This document shows, one piece after another, positions 9,364-18,826 of a stretch of DNA of 64,000 nucleotides. Position 1 is the first letter of the stretch. Each line of letters starts with the position of its first letter. Under the pieces are notes generated by a model, which worked only from the letters and a program-made list of their open reading frames with translations, was not told where the DNA came from and made no database searches. Made by a program: the position numbers and the translations under genes. The stretch is from Neisseria meningitidis (GTDB lineage Bacteria; Pseudomonadota; Gammaproteobacteria; Burkholderiales; Neisseriaceae): the NCBI RefSeq assembly GCF_900638555.1, contig NZ_LR134525.1:868001-932000 (forward strand), given 5' to 3'.

Positions 9364-9443
9364 ATACCCGTGCATCGCGCCCGAGTAATCCGCCTCGGAT
9401 GCCGCACCAATCCGTTCCGTCAGAAAACCGATAAAAATCAATA

Positions 9444-9548
9444 TATAGTGAATTAAATTTAAACCGGTACAGCGTTGCCTCGCCTTGCCGTACTATTTGT
9501 ACTGTCTGCGGCTCGCCGCCTTGTCCTGATTTTTGTTAATTCGCTATA
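9444..9548. repeat. Correia repeat element, short 105-bp form
   Basis: Begins TATAGTGAATTAA and ends TTAATTCGCTATA, the characteristic terminal inverted repeat, with TA at each outer edge. It lacks the central ~50-bp segment present in the other three copies in this window. The 9364-9649 gap otherwise contains a DUS hairpin and no gene. Confidence 0.88.
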
Positions 9549-9611
9549 GAATCGAAAGTTCCGCCTGTACGAACGCCTGTTTTCGGGCGATTGCGCCTTA
9601 TCCGCGCAACA

Positions 9612-9645
9612 ATGCCGTCTGAAGCGTGCCGGCTTCAGACGGCCT
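9612..9645. terminator. DUS hairpin after fdx
   Basis: ATGCCGTCTGAAGC and GCTTCAGACGGCCT pair over 12 bp immediately beyond the fdx stop. Confidence 0.7.
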
Positions 9646-9649
9646 GTTT

Positions 9650-9991
9650 TCAGTGTTCTTCGCGCGCGTGGTTGATGGTGTATTTGGGGATTTCCACAAT
9701 CAAATCTTCGCCGGCGACAACCGCCTGACAACTCAGGCGCGAATCGGCTTCCAAACCCCAAGCCTGATCGAGCAGGTCTTCTTCCAATTCGGTCGGCTCT
9801 TCCAGGCTGTCGAAACCTTTGCGGATAATCACGTGGCAGGTTGTGCAGGCGCAGGATTTTTCGCAGGCGTGATCGACTTCGATATCATGGTCGAGCAGCA
9901 CGTCAAGGACGGTTTTACCTTCGGGTGCGTTATCGATGACTGCACCCTCGGGGCATAATGTCGTGTGTGGAAGTACGGTGATTTTGGGCAT
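9650..9991 (-). CDS. fdx: Isc-type [2Fe-2S] ferredoxin
   Basis: 113-residue ferredoxin that supplies electrons for Isc cluster assembly. The four ligands are visible in CEKSCACTTCHV (three Cys spaced C-x5-C-x2-C) and LSCQAV downstream. The acidic patch EEPTELEEDLLDQAWGLE and the C-terminal YTINHAREEH match the family. Start ATG follows a purine-rich site. It is last in a minus-strand row that begins with hscA. Confidence 0.95.
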   Translation of the reverse strand: MPKITVLPHTTLCPEGAVIDNAPEGKTVLDVLLDHDIEVDHACEKSCACTTCHVIIRKGFDSLEEPTELEEDLLDQAWGLEADSRLSCQAVVAGEDLIVEIPKYTINHAREEH

Positions 9992-10045
9992 TTTTATTGT
10001 CTTTCTGTAAAAAGTGTTTGTGTTCGTTTTCGGAAAACTGTCTGC

Positions 10046-10297
10046 CTAATGTCGCGGTTCGAGCAGGTCGGCAACATTTTGCCAGCCCGTCAGGCAGGCA
10101 AAATCGAGGGCGGTATAGCCTTCCGATGTCGTTGAGGCAGGATTTGCGCCGTATTCAAGCATGGCTTGAACCATAAGTGCATTTCCTGCGATGGCTTCAT
10201 GATGAAGCGGCGTATAGCCGTCTTCGTCCTGTTCCCGCAGATAATCCGAGTTTTGGGACAACTGTTGCCGAAAATCGTCAATACAGTTCCGGCACAT
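10046..10297 (-). CDS. Small ankyrin-repeat protein
   Basis: 83 residues from MCRNCIDDF, chosen because GGAAGAG sits 6 nt upstream; an in-frame ATG at 10339 would add 14 residues. Two ankyrin repeats are visible: [19 protein letters not shown] (with [14 protein letters not shown]) and [21 protein letters not shown]. It overlaps the end of the DUF2314 gene by 20 bp, which implies translational coupling. Ankyrin repeats bind partner proteins, and the obvious candidate is the product of the overlapping gene. Confidence 0.75.
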   Translation of the reverse strand: MCRNCIDDFRQQLSQNSDYLREQDEDGYTPLHHEAIAGNALMVQAMLEYGANPASTTSEGYTALDFACLTGWQNVADLLEPRH

Positions 10298-10808
10298 CGG
10301 ATGCTCTTCCAGATTTTCGGGATGTTCTTTTTTCTTCATACACCAGCAATATCTGCCCGGGATCGCCGAAATCGATTCCCCATGCGGCATCGTGTTCGGT
10401 GCGCTCCTCTTCCGTCATCTGCCCGCGCATTGCCTGTACGGTAAAGCCGCCGTAGGGAATGCCGTTGCACACGAACATCCAGTCGCTGATGTCGTCAACC
10501 GGAACGCAAATGCTTTCGCCTTGTTCGACATTAGTCAGTTCGCCGGGTTTATTGTTCAGCACACCGTAAATGTAAAGACCGTCAAAATAAATATCGTCGA
10601 TCCACATATGTTCGCAAATTTCGCCGTCTTCGCCGTCTTGGAAAAAAGGGGCTTTGACCATGGCAAAATCTAAGGCGGGAATGATGCGGCGGCGTTCCCA
10701 AAAAAGCTCGCGCCAAAAGTATTTGAATGTTTTACGGGCGCGTTCGCCGGCACGGTTTACCGGTTCGTCTGCCTGTTCTACATAATAAATGACGGAATCG
10801 CCCATCAT
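10278..10808 (-). CDS. DUF2314-domain protein
   Basis: 176 residues from the ATGATG after GAGGAG. The core matches the DUF2314/YegJ type: [15 protein letters not shown], then [42 protein letters not shown] and [12 protein letters not shown]. The family is uncharacterised; in many genomes it sits with ankyrin-repeat or immunity-like genes. No signal peptide. It overlaps the ankyrin gene at its 3' end, and the last ~20 residues ([13 protein letters not shown]) may be unconserved read-on. Confidence 0.75.
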   Translation of the reverse strand: MMGDSVIYYVEQADEPVNRAGERARKTFKYFWRELFWERRRIIPALDFAMVKAPFFQDGEDGEICEHMWIDDIYFDGLYIYGVLNNKPGELTNVEQGESICVPVDDISDWMFVCNGIPYGGFTVQAMRGQMTEEERTEHDAAWGIDFGDPGQILLVYEEKRTSRKSGRASDVPELY

Positions 10809-10843
10809 ACTGCTCCTCAACGTGTACGGTATCTGTTTGCACC

Positions 10844-11500
10844 TTACCGTGGTTTTCTGCCTTCGGCATCCGATTCGGATTTGAAAAGTTCCAAATATTC
10901 GGAATAGGCTTTTTCCAAATCCGCCCGCGAAAAACAGGTGTAAATATGGATGCCGTCTGCAATTTCGTCGGTCAGCCTCGTACCGCTTTTGCGTAAATAT
11001 GCTTCTTTAAAAAGGCGGATTTTCGATTTTTTCGGCTTGTAGGATGCCGCGCCCGCCAAAAGCCGGGGCAGCGCGTAAGGGTATTCCCGGTGTCCGCGCC
11101 GTACCAAATCAAGCAGTTGTTTGCGACCGGATCCGGCATTCCCTTCCTGCCTGCGTTCGTGGACGCTTTTTTCAAATTCCGATTCCGCCGTTTCGTTTTT
11201 CGGGAACACGATTTCGCCGCGAAGCGATAAAAACAAACGTTTTACAAGATTCTCGTCCACGGCGAACAATTCGGTATCGCCTATCCTGCTTTTACTAAAA
11301 ATTTCATGGAGCAGGTTTTCTTTTTCTTTGTAATTGTCGGTTTTGACGGCGAGGATGCGTTCCAACCCGGCAACGTTCGCATAACCGTTGTTTTCCAAAT
11401 GGCGCATTCTGCCTTCAAAATTGCTTACATCCGAAATGCCGATTTTATACACGCCCTTGATGACGGTTTTCATCAGATAGACAATGCCTGACTTTTCCAT
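10844..11500 (-). CDS. GIY-YIG / T5orf172-like protein
   Basis: 218 residues. The first ~100 match the T5orf172/MUG113 branch of the GIY-YIG fold: [20 protein letters not shown], then [33 protein letters not shown]. The remainder is basic and helical. GIY-YIG proteins cut or bind DNA, but catalytic activity cannot be asserted here. It precedes the DUF2314 and ankyrin genes and follows hscA, so the three form a cassette inside the isc cluster. Confidence 0.7.
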   Translation of the reverse strand: MEKSGIVYLMKTVIKGVYKIGISDVSNFEGRMRHLENNGYANVAGLERILAVKTDNYKEKENLLHEIFSKSRIGDTELFAVDENLVKRLFLSLRGEIVFPKNETAESEFEKSVHERRQEGNAGSGRKQLLDLVRRGHREYPYALPRLLAGAASYKPKKSKIRLFKEAYLRKSGTRLTDEIADGIHIYTCFSRADLEKAYSEYLELFKSESDAEGRKPR

Positions 11501-11581
11501 TGTTGTTTTTTATTTTATTTCTGTGAGATGATATTTTTTCAGACGACCTCTTTATCCAATGCCGTCTGAAACCATTTGCCG

Positions 11582-13444
11582 TCAAATATTATCAACGCTT
11601 TGACCAGTCAACGCGCGTTGGATATTGCGGTTCATGCGTTTGGCGGCGAAGTTGTCGGTGCTGCGGCTGAGTTTGGCGACGGCGGAGCGGATGTCTTCGG
11701 CTTTTCCGTCTTTCAGACGGCCTTGCAAATCGGCGATGCCTTGCCGGATCTGTTGCAATTCTTTGGCATCCAGTAAATCGCTGTCCAACTCGAGGGCGGC
11801 GTTGACGGCATCGGTCAGGCTTTCGGCTTCGACTACGGCTTCGGCGCGGGCGCGTGCCGCCATATCTTCGGCGGCGTTGTCCATACTGTCTTTAAGCATT
11901 CGGGTAATCGCGCCGTCGTCCAAGCCGTAGGAAGGTTTGACTTCGATTTGCGCCTGTACGCCGGTGCTTTGTTCTTGGGCGGAAACGGACAGCAGCCCGT
12001 CCGCATCGATTTGGAAGGTTACGCGGATACGCGCCGCACCCGCCGCCATCGGTGGAATGCCGCGCAGGGTGAATTTGGCAAGGCTGCGGCAGTCAGAAAC
12101 GAGCTCGCGCTCGCCTTGCACGACGTGTATCGTCATCGCGGTTTGACCGTCTTTGAAGGTGGTAAAGTCCTGCGCGCGCGCGGTGGGGATGGTGGAATTG
12201 CGCGGGATGATTTTTTCCGCCAAGCCGCCGTAGGTTTCCAAACCGAGCGACAAAGGTGTAACGTCCAGCAGCAGCCATTCGCCGTCGGTTTTGTTGCCTG
12301 CGAGGACGTTTGCCTGTATGGCGGCGCCGAGCGCGACGACTTCGTCGGGATTGAGGTTGTTCAGCGGGGTTTGTCCGAAGAAGGTGGCGACTGCCTGTTG
12401 GACGTGCAGCATACGGGTCGAACCGCCGACCATAATCACGCCTTTGACTTCGTTTTTACCGACACCGGCATCTTTCAACGCCTGTGTGACCGGTTCGAGC
12501 GTTTTCATCACCAAATGCTGCGTCAGGTTGTGGAACTCGGCGCGACTGATGCTTGTGTCGATTGCCATGCCGTCTGAAAGCGTCGCCTGAATGCGCGCTT
12601 CGGTTTGCGTGGTTAATTGTTCTTTGGCGGCGCGGACGAGCGAGAGCAGGAGTTGGCTGTCTTGTTCGTTGAGTTGGGAGAGTCCGTTTTGTTCGAGCAG
12701 GCGGCAGAACAGGCGGTGGTCGAAATCGTCGCCGCCCAACGCGCTGTTGCCGCCGGTGGCTTTGACTTCAAACAGTCCTTTGGTCAGTTGCAATACGGAT
12801 ACGTCGAATGTGCCGCCCCCTAAGTCGTACACGACAAACGTGCCTTCCGAGGCGTTGTCCAGCCCGTAGGCGATTGCGGCAGCGGTGGGTTCGTTGAGCA
12901 GGCGCAATACGTTCAAACCCGCCAGACGCGCGGCATCTTTGGTGGCTTGGCGTTGGGCATCATCGAAATAGGCAGGGACGGTAATCACCACGCCGACCAA
13001 ATCGCCGCCCAAGGTTTCTTCGGCGCGCGATTTAAGGGTTTTGAGGATTTCCGCCGACACTTCGACAGGCGTTTTCACCCCCTGCCGCGTATGCAGTTCG
13101 ATAACGCGTTGATTGTCGCCGAAACGGTAAGGCAGGTAATGCGTATTTTGATGCAGATCGGCAAGCGTCCGCCCGATAAGGCGTTTGGCGGAGCTAACGG
13201 TGTTCAGCGGGTCGGTTTTTTGGGCGGACAGGGCGGTTTTGCCGACTTCAATGCCGCCGTTTTCCAGATAGCGGACGACGGAAGGCAGGGTAACGCGCCC
13301 TTCGGCATCGGGCAGGCAGGCGGCACTGCCGCTGCGGACGGTGGCAACCAAGCTGTTGGTCGTACCCAAATCGATGCCTGCCGCCAAACGGTGTCGGTGC
13401 GGGGCGGCGGACATACCCGGTTCTGAAATCTGCAAAAGAGCCAT
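11582..13444 (-). CDS. hscA: Fe-S chaperone HscA
   Basis: 620-residue Hsp70-type chaperone that, with HscB, releases Fe-S clusters from IscU. The ATPase domain shows [48 protein letters not shown] and [13 protein letters not shown]. The substrate-binding domain follows [13 protein letters not shown]. The frame is open 116 codons further upstream, but that is the antisense of the hpnD region; [10 protein letters not shown] is the family start. hscB is not adjacent. Confidence 0.95.
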   Translation of the reverse strand: MALLQISEPGMSAAPHRHRLAAGIDLGTTNSLVATVRSGSAACLPDAEGRVTLPSVVRYLENGGIEVGKTALSAQKTDPLNTVSSAKRLIGRTLADLHQNTHYLPYRFGDNQRVIELHTRQGVKTPVEVSAEILKTLKSRAEETLGGDLVGVVITVPAYFDDAQRQATKDAARLAGLNVLRLLNEPTAAAIAYGLDNASEGTFVVYDLGGGTFDVSVLQLTKGLFEVKATGGNSALGGDDFDHRLFCRLLEQNGLSQLNEQDSQLLLSLVRAAKEQLTTQTEARIQATLSDGMAIDTSISRAEFHNLTQHLVMKTLEPVTQALKDAGVGKNEVKGVIMVGGSTRMLHVQQAVATFFGQTPLNNLNPDEVVALGAAIQANVLAGNKTDGEWLLLDVTPLSLGLETYGGLAEKIIPRNSTIPTARAQDFTTFKDGQTAMTIHVVQGERELVSDCRSLAKFTLRGIPPMAAGAARIRVTFQIDADGLLSVSAQEQSTGVQAQIEVKPSYGLDDGAITRMLKDSMDNAAEDMAARARAEAVVEAESLTDAVNAALELDSDLLDAKELQQIRQGIADLQGRLKDGKAEDIRSAVAKLSRSTDNFAAKRMNRNIQRALTGQSVDNI

Positions 13445-13614
13445 AAATTCTGCCTGTCGGTGCGGTGTGTAAAGGAAGGAAGTCGGCATTTTAACAGAAT
13501 TTGCGCCGATAGTTGAGCAAACCGCTAAGGATTGGGCCGTGCCGCCGAAATTGCCCTCTACCGCCAAATGCCGATAAAATCCGTCTTTCTCGCCCATCAT
13601 TAGGAATATAAATC

Positions 13615-14487
13615 GTGAAAGGACTCGACTATTGCCGTCAAAAAGCAGAAGAAAGCCGCTCCAGTTTTTTATCGGGCTTCCGTTTCCTGACTCAGAAAAA
13701 ACGGGATGCGGTAACGGTTTTATATGCTTTTTGCCGCGAATTGGACGATGTGGTTGACGAATGTTCCAACCCCGATGTTGCACAGGCAACATTGAACTGG
13801 TGGCGCGGCGATTTGGACAAGGTGTTCGGTGGCGAGATGCCGGAACACCCCGTCAATCAGGCCTTGCAGCAGGTTAAGGAAACCTTCAAGCTGCCGAAAT
13901 ATGAACTGGAAGCCTTAATCGACGGGATGCAGATGGATTTGGTTCAAGCCCGTTACGGCAGTTTTGAAGAATTGAAACTGTATTGCCACCGCGTCGCAGG
14001 CGTAGTCGGCTGCCTGATTGCGCGGATTTTGGGGTTTTCAGACAGCAAAACACTGGAATACGCCGACAAAATGGGACTTGCGCTGCAACTAACCAACATC
14101 ATCCGCGATGTCGGCGAAGACGCCCGTAATGGGCGGATTTACCTGCCGATGGAGGAAATGCGGCGGTTTGATGTCCCCGCAAGTGTGATTTTGCAGTGCC
14201 GGCCGACAGAAAATTTCACCGAATTGATGGCATTCCAAATAAAGCGTGCGCGTGAAACCTACCGTGAAGCCGTATCGCTGCTGCCTGATGCCGACAAAAA
14301 AGCCCAAAAAGTCGGACTGGTTATGGCGGCGGTTTATTACGCGCTTTTAAACGAAATCGACCGAGACGGCGCGCAAAACGTCCTCAAATACAAAATCGCC
14401 CTCCCTTCGCCGCGCAAAAAACGCATTGCCCTGAAAACCTGGTTATTCGGATTCAAACCGCGCCCCGGCACGCCGGAACGGGCATAA
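13615..14487 (+). CDS. hpnD: Presqualene diphosphate synthase HpnD
   Basis: 290-residue squalene/phytoene-synthase-family enzyme condensing two farnesyl diphosphates to presqualene diphosphate. Both Asp-rich Mg sites are present: [11 protein letters not shown] near residue 40 and [18 protein letters not shown] near residue 160. The start is GTG with AGGAA upstream. It is followed by hpnE 78 bp later. The partner HpnC, which normally makes hydroxysqualene, is not in this window. Confidence 0.9.
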   Translation: MKGLDYCRQKAEESRSSFLSGFRFLTQKKRDAVTVLYAFCRELDDVVDECSNPDVAQATLNWWRGDLDKVFGGEMPEHPVNQALQQVKETFKLPKYELEALIDGMQMDLVQARYGSFEELKLYCHRVAGVVGCLIARILGFSDSKTLEYADKMGLALQLTNIIRDVGEDARNGRIYLPMEEMRRFDVPASVILQCRPTENFTELMAFQIKRARETYREAVSLLPDADKKAQKVGLVMAAVYYALLNEIDRDGAQNVLKYKIALPSPRKKRIALKTWLFGFKPRPGTPERA

Positions 14488-14527
14488 GGCGCATACCGCC
14501 CGCCCTTCAGGAAAACCCAACCCCCGC

Positions 14528-14552
14528 CGCCCCGAAAAACGGGGTTTCAACC
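14528..14552 (+). repeat. 25-nt leader hairpin motif, copy 2
   Basis: CGCCCCGAAAAACGGGG stem plus TTTCAACC, 14 nt before the hpnE start; nearly identical to 8737-8761. It may act on translation of hpnE. Confidence 0.55.
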
Positions 14553-14565
14553 ATTGGAGGAATAA

Positions 14566-15879
14566 ATGATGAACACGCCGCATCCGCGCCCGAAAATCGC
14601 CGTCATCGGCGCAGGCTGGGCAGGACTGTCCGCCACCGTCACCTTGGCGCGGCACGCCGACGTTACCCTGTTTGAAGCCGGCCGGCAGGCGGGCGGCAGG
14701 GCGCGCGCACTGGCCGGAAATACCGACGGTTTCGGTTTTTTGGACAACGGGCAGCACATTTTGCTCGGCGCATACCGGGGCGTGTTGCGCCTGATGAAAA
14801 CCATCGGTTCAGACCCCCGTGCCGCCTTTTTGCGCGTACCGCTGCACTGGCATATGCACGGCGGTTTGCAGTTCCGCACCCTCCCCCTGCCCGCGCCGCT
14901 GCATATTTTGGGCGGCGTGCTGCTTGCCCGGCGCGTACCGTCCGCATTCAAAGCCAAACTGCTTGCCGATATGTCCGATTTGCAGAAGTCCGCACGCCTC
15001 GGACAGCCCGACACGACAGTTGCACAATGGCTGAAACAGCGGAACGTGCCGCGTGCCGCCGTGATGCAGTTTTGGCAGCCGCTGGTGTGGGGTGCGCTCA
15101 ACACGCCTTTGGAAACCGCAAGCCTGCGCGTGTTGTGCAACGTTTTGTCCGACGGCGTGCTGACGAAAAAATCCGGCAGCGACTATCTCCTACCCAAGCA
15201 GGATTTGGGCGCAATCGTCGCCGAACCCGCCTTGGCGGAGCTTCAACGGCTCGGCGCGGACATCCGCCTCGAAACGCGCGTATGCCGTCTGAACACCCTC
15301 CCGGACGGGAAAGTGCTCGTCAACGGCGAAGCTTTCGATGCCGCCGTCCCCGCCACCGCGCCCTACCACGCCGCCGCGCTCCTGCCCGAAGGCACGCCCG
15401 AACACGTTCAGACGGCATATCAAAACCTTCGCTACCACGCCATCACCACCGTCTATCTGCGCTACGCCGAACCCGTCCGCCTGCCCGCCCCGCTGACCGG
15501 CCTTGCCGACGGCACGGTGCAATGGCTGCTTTGCCGGGGCAGGCTCGGACTGCCTGAAAACGAAGTGTCCGCCGTCATCAGCGTTTCCGACCGCGTCGGC
15601 GCGTTTGCAAACCGGGCGTGGGCGGACAAAGTTCACGCCGACCTCAAACGCATCCTTCCGCATTTGGGCGAACCCGAAGCCGTGCGCGTCATCACCGAAA
15701 AACGCGCCACAACCGCAGCCGATGCCCCGCCGCCGGATTTGTCGTGGTTGCACCGGCACCGCATCTTCCCCGCCGGCGACTACCTCCACCCAGACTACCC
15801 CGCCACGCTCGAAGCCGCCGTACAATCAGGTTTCGCGTCGGCGGAAGCCTGCCTGCAAAGCCTGAGCGATGCCGTCTGA
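14566..15879 (+). CDS. hpnE: Hydroxysqualene dehydroxylase HpnE
   Basis: 437-residue FAD-dependent amine-oxidase-fold enzyme that reduces hydroxysqualene to squalene. The N-terminal dinucleotide motif is IAVIGAGWAGLSAT near residue 10, followed by LFEAGRQAGGRA and the LDNGQHILLGAYRG segment. GGAGG sits before ATGATG. It forms a two-gene unit with hpnD, with a conserved 25-nt hairpin in the leader between them. It is very GC-rich compared with the acquired genes. Confidence 0.9.
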   Translation: MMNTPHPRPKIAVIGAGWAGLSATVTLARHADVTLFEAGRQAGGRARALAGNTDGFGFLDNGQHILLGAYRGVLRLMKTIGSDPRAAFLRVPLHWHMHGGLQFRTLPLPAPLHILGGVLLARRVPSAFKAKLLADMSDLQKSARLGQPDTTVAQWLKQRNVPRAAVMQFWQPLVWGALNTPLETASLRVLCNVLSDGVLTKKSGSDYLLPKQDLGAIVAEPALAELQRLGADIRLETRVCRLNTLPDGKVLVNGEAFDAAVPATAPYHAAALLPEGTPEHVQTAYQNLRYHAITTVYLRYAEPVRLPAPLTGLADGTVQWLLCRGRLGLPENEVSAVISVSDRVGAFANRAWADKVHADLKRILPHLGEPEAVRVITEKRATTAADAPPPDLSWLHRHRIFPAGDYLHPDYPATLEAAVQSGFASAEACLQSLSDAV

Positions 15880-15961
15880 AAACGCCGGCCGGTATCGGGA
15901 CGCTTTACAAGGTGCGGCAAAACGCTAAAATACCTTAACCGACCACCAAAAAGGAAAAAGT

Positions 15962-16681
15962 ATGGCGACACTGTCCGACAAAACCATCTTAGTAACCGGC
16001 GCATCGCAAGGTCTGGGCGAACAGGTCGCCAAAGCCTATGCGGCGGCAGGCGCAACCGTGATTTTGGTTGCCCGTCATCAGAAAAAACTGGAAAAAGTGT
16101 ATGACGCGATTGTCGAAGCCGGATACCCCGAACCATTCGCCATCTGCTTTGACCTTATTAGCGCGGAAGAAAAAGAATTTGAACATTTCGCCGCCACCAT
16201 TGCCGAAGCCACGCAAGGCAAACTGGACGGCATCGTCCACTGCGCCGGCTATTTTTACGCGCTCTCGCCGCTGGATTTCCAAACCGTCGCCGAATGGGTC
16301 AACCAATACCGCATCAACACCGTCGCCCCGATGGGGCTGACCCGCGCCCTCCTTCCCCTGCTGAAACAGTCGCCGGACGCATCCGTTATCTTCGTCGGCG
16401 AAAGCCACGGGGAAACCCCCAAAGCCTACTGGGGCGGCTTCGGCGCGTCCAAAGCCGCGTTGAACTACCTGTGCAAAGTCGCCGCCGACGAATGGGAACG
16501 CTTCGGCAACCTGCGCGCCAACGTCCTCGTCCCCGGACCCATCAATTCCCCGCAACGCATCAAATCCCATCCGGGCGAAGCCAAAAGCGAACGCAAAAGC
16601 TACGGGGACGTGCTGCCCGCATTTGTCTGGTGGGCAAGTGCCGAAAGCAAAGGGCGGAGCGGCGAAATCGTTTACCTCTAA
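15962..16681 (+). CDS. YciK-like SDR-family protein with altered active site
   Basis: 239-residue short-chain dehydrogenase. The Rossmann motif is LVTGASQGLGEQ near residue 12 and the NAG-equivalent is HCAGYFY. The expected YxxxK is GFGASKAA, so Phe stands where the catalytic Tyr should be, and the usual Ser position reads FVGESHG. It aligns best with the YciK branch. It may therefore be a weak or non-classical reductase, or a binding protein. AAGGAAAAAG precedes the ATG. Not obviously in an operon. Confidence 0.8.
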   Translation: MATLSDKTILVTGASQGLGEQVAKAYAAAGATVILVARHQKKLEKVYDAIVEAGYPEPFAICFDLISAEEKEFEHFAATIAEATQGKLDGIVHCAGYFYALSPLDFQTVAEWVNQYRINTVAPMGLTRALLPLLKQSPDASVIFVGESHGETPKAYWGGFGASKAALNYLCKVAADEWERFGNLRANVLVPGPINSPQRIKSHPGEAKSERKSYGDVLPAFVWWASAESKGRSGEIVYL

Positions 16682-16801
16682 ATCCGGAAAAGGCAGGCAT
16701 CCCGCCCGCGCCGCGATTCCGTTTGAAAAATATCCGTACCTTCCGTGCGCATCCGTCCCGCACAGACAAACACCTTGACTTAAATTTACATAAGGACAAT
16801 A

Positions 16802-16840
16802 ATGACAACCCGTTATTTCCTTAACTTGACCTTAGGGTAA
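16802..16840 (+). CDS. Possible 12-residue leader peptide
   Basis: ATG with AAGGAC upstream encodes MTTRYFLNLTLG and stops 5 nt before the lipoprotein ATG at 16846. The stop region supplies that gene's weak ribosome site, so the two may be translationally coupled. Purely positional evidence. Confidence 0.35.
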   Translation: MTTRYFLNLTLG

Positions 16841-16845
16841 ATTTT

Positions 16846-17517
16846 ATGAAAACCGTTTCCACCGCCGTTGTCCTTGCCGCCGCTGCCGTTTCACTGACCG
16901 GCTGTGCGACCGAATCCTCACGCAGTCTCGAGGTAGCAAAAGTCGCCTCCTACAATACGCAATATCACGGTGTTCGTACCCCGATTTCCGTCGGAACATT
17001 CGACAACCGCTCCAGCTTCCAAAAAGGCATTTTCTCCGACGGGGAAGACCGTTTGGGCAGCCAGGCAAAAACCATTCTAGTAACGCACCTGCAACAGACC
17101 AACCGCTTCAACGTACTGAACCGCACCAATTTGAACGCATTAAAACAGGAATCCGGCATTTCCGGCAAAGCGCATAACCTGAAAGGCGCAGATTATGTCG
17201 TTACCGGCGATGTAACCGAATTCGGACGCAGAGATGTCGGCGATCATCAGCTCTTCGGCATTTTGGGTCGCGGCAAATCGCAAATCGCCTATGCAAAAGT
17301 GGCTCTGAATATCGTCAACGTCAATACTTCCGAAATCGTCTATTCCGCACAGGGCGCGGGCGAATACGCACTTTCCAACCGTGAAATCATCGGTTTCGGC
17401 GGCACTTCCGGCTACGATGCGACTTTGAACGGCAAAGTTTTAGACTTGGCAATCCGCGAAGCCGTCAACAGCCTGGTTCAGGCTGTTGACAACGGCGCAT
17501 GGCAACCCAACCGTTAA
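16846..17517 (+). CDS. CsgG/curli-assembly-like lipoprotein
   Basis: 223 residues with a lipoprotein signal ending LTGC (Cys about residue 20). The rest matches the CsgG-type domain: ISVGTFDNRSSFQKG, LVTHLQQTNRFNVLNR, GADYVVTGDVTEF and VNVNTSEIVYSAQGAGEY. CsgG proteins form outer-membrane export pores, but this short relative lacks the curli genes. It is first of a three-lipoprotein operon, 7 bp before the DUF4810 gene. Outer-membrane location is inferred. Confidence 0.85.
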   Translation: MKTVSTAVVLAAAAVSLTGCATESSRSLEVAKVASYNTQYHGVRTPISVGTFDNRSSFQKGIFSDGEDRLGSQAKTILVTHLQQTNRFNVLNRTNLNALKQESGISGKAHNLKGADYVVTGDVTEFGRRDVGDHQLFGILGRGKSQIAYAKVALNIVNVNTSEIVYSAQGAGEYALSNREIIGFGGTSGYDATLNGKVLDLAIREAVNSLVQAVDNGAWQPNR

Positions 17518-17523
17518 GGAGAA

Positions 17524-17895
17524 ATGATGAATCCGAAAACCTTGAGCCGTTTGTCGCTGTGTGCGGCGGTCTTGGCTCTGACCGCCTGCGGCGGCAACGG
17601 GCAAAAATCCCTGTATTATTACGGCGGCTATCCCGATACCGTCTATGAAGGTTTGAAAAACGACGACACTTCGTTGGGCAAGCAGACCGAAAAGATGGAA
17701 AAATACTTTGTGGAAGCCGGCAACAAAAAAATGAATGCCGCCCCGGGTGCGCACGCCCATCTGGGACTGCTGCTTTCCCGTTCGGGAGACAAAGAGGGCG
17801 CGTTCCGCCAGTTTGAAGAAGAGAAAAGGCTGTTTCCCGAATCGGGCGTATTTATGGACTTCCTGATGAAAACCGGTAAAGGAGGCAAGCGATGA
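17524..17895 (+). CDS. DUF4810 lipoprotein
   Basis: 123 residues with lipobox LTAC (Cys near residue 22). The body reads YYYGGYPDTVYEGLKN, followed by a TPR-like helical stretch (AHLGLLLSRSGDKEGAFRQFEEEKRLFPES). GGAG precedes the ATG. It overlaps the next gene by 4 bp (ATGA), so all three lipoproteins should be made together. Family is uncharacterised; probably part of an envelope complex with its neighbours. Confidence 0.82.
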   Translation: MMNPKTLSRLSLCAAVLALTACGGNGQKSLYYYGGYPDTVYEGLKNDDTSLGKQTEKMEKYFVEAGNKKMNAAPGAHAHLGLLLSRSGDKEGAFRQFEEEKRLFPESGVFMDFLMKTGKGGKR

Positions 17896-18539
17896 AACCT
17901 TTGATTTTAGGGCTTGCCGCCGTGTTGGCGCTGTCTGCCTGCCAAGTTCAAAAAGCGCCCGATTTCGACTACACGTCATTCAAGGAAAGCAAACCGGCTT
18001 CAATTTTGGTGGTTCCGCCGCTGAACGAATCGCCCGATGTCAACGGAACATGGTGTGTACTGGCTTCGACCGCCGCGCCGCTTTCCGAAGCCGGCTATTA
18101 CGTCTTCCCCGCCGCAGTCGTGGAGGAAACCTTCAAACAAAACGGCTTGACCAATGCCGCCGATATTCACGCCGTCCGGCCGGAAAAACTGCATCAGATT
18201 TTCGGCAATGATGCGGTTTTGTACATTACGGTTACCGAATACGGCACTTCATATCAAATTTTAGACAGCGTGACGACCGTATCCGCCAAAGCACGGCTGG
18301 TCGATTCCCGCAACGGAAAAGAGTTGTGGTCGGGTTCGGCCAGCATCCGCGAAGGCAGCAACAACAGCAACAGCGGCCTGTTGGGGGCTTTGGTCAGCGC
18401 AGTGGTCAATCAGATTGCCAACAGCCTGACCGACCGCGGTTATCAGGTTTCCAAAACCGCCGCATACAACCTGCTGTCGCCCTATTCTCACAACGGCATC
18501 TTGAAAGGTCCGAGATTCGTCGAAGAGCAGCCCAAATAA
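17892..18539 (+). CDS. DUF799 lipoprotein (GNA1162-type antigen)
   Basis: 215 residues with lipobox LSAC (Cys near residue 17). Characteristic DUF799 sequence: ILVVPPLNESPDVNGTW, then AVVEETFKQNGLTN and VLYITVTEYGTSYQILDS. This is the protein known in meningococcus as GNA1162, a surface-lipoprotein vaccine candidate whose fold resembles TolB-like domains. Last gene of the csgG-like/DUF4810/DUF799 operon; DUS hairpin follows the stop. Confidence 0.87.
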   Translation: MKPLILGLAAVLALSACQVQKAPDFDYTSFKESKPASILVVPPLNESPDVNGTWCVLASTAAPLSEAGYYVFPAAVVEETFKQNGLTNAADIHAVRPEKLHQIFGNDAVLYITVTEYGTSYQILDSVTTVSAKARLVDSRNGKELWSGSASIREGSNNSNSGLLGALVSAVVNQIANSLTDRGYQVSKTAAYNLLSPYSHNGILKGPRFVEEQPK

Positions 18540-18582
18540 GCATATGCCGTCTGAACCTCTCCGAGCTTCAGACGGCATATGC
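18540..18582. terminator. DUS hairpin ending the lipoprotein operon
   Basis: GCATATGCCGTCTGAA and its complement form a 16-bp stem directly at the stop of the DUF799 gene. Confidence 0.75.
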
Positions 18583-18643
18583 GAATCTTGATACTTGCAA
18601 GCCGCACCGCCCAAAATCGGGCGGCCGGTTTCAATATCCGAAC

Positions 18644-18680
18644 AAGGTTCGGGTTCTGTATTTTGCAGAACCCGAACCTT
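18644..18680. terminator. Perfect 15-bp stem-loop
   Basis: AAGGTTCGGGTTCTG and its exact complement around TATTTTG, followed by TTTTATT. A second terminator before the ABC-transporter gene. The 18540-18826 gap holds only these two stems and a DUS near 18795. Confidence 0.7.
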
Positions 18681-18826
18681 TTATTCAAATTTAAACTTAA
18701 TTCCGGCGTGGTTGTATGGTAAATTAACACGCAATATGCCCTGACCTGCAAAACTTCCCCAAACTTCATCAAAAAATCAACTGTACCCGTCTTTTCAGAC
18801 GGCATTGATACCGTAAGAGATTTCCC

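Noticed and set aside
8560..9441. 293-codon minus-strand ORF
   Set aside because: Shadow of the 8776 gene; no ribosome site, and its N-terminus lies in the CREE region.
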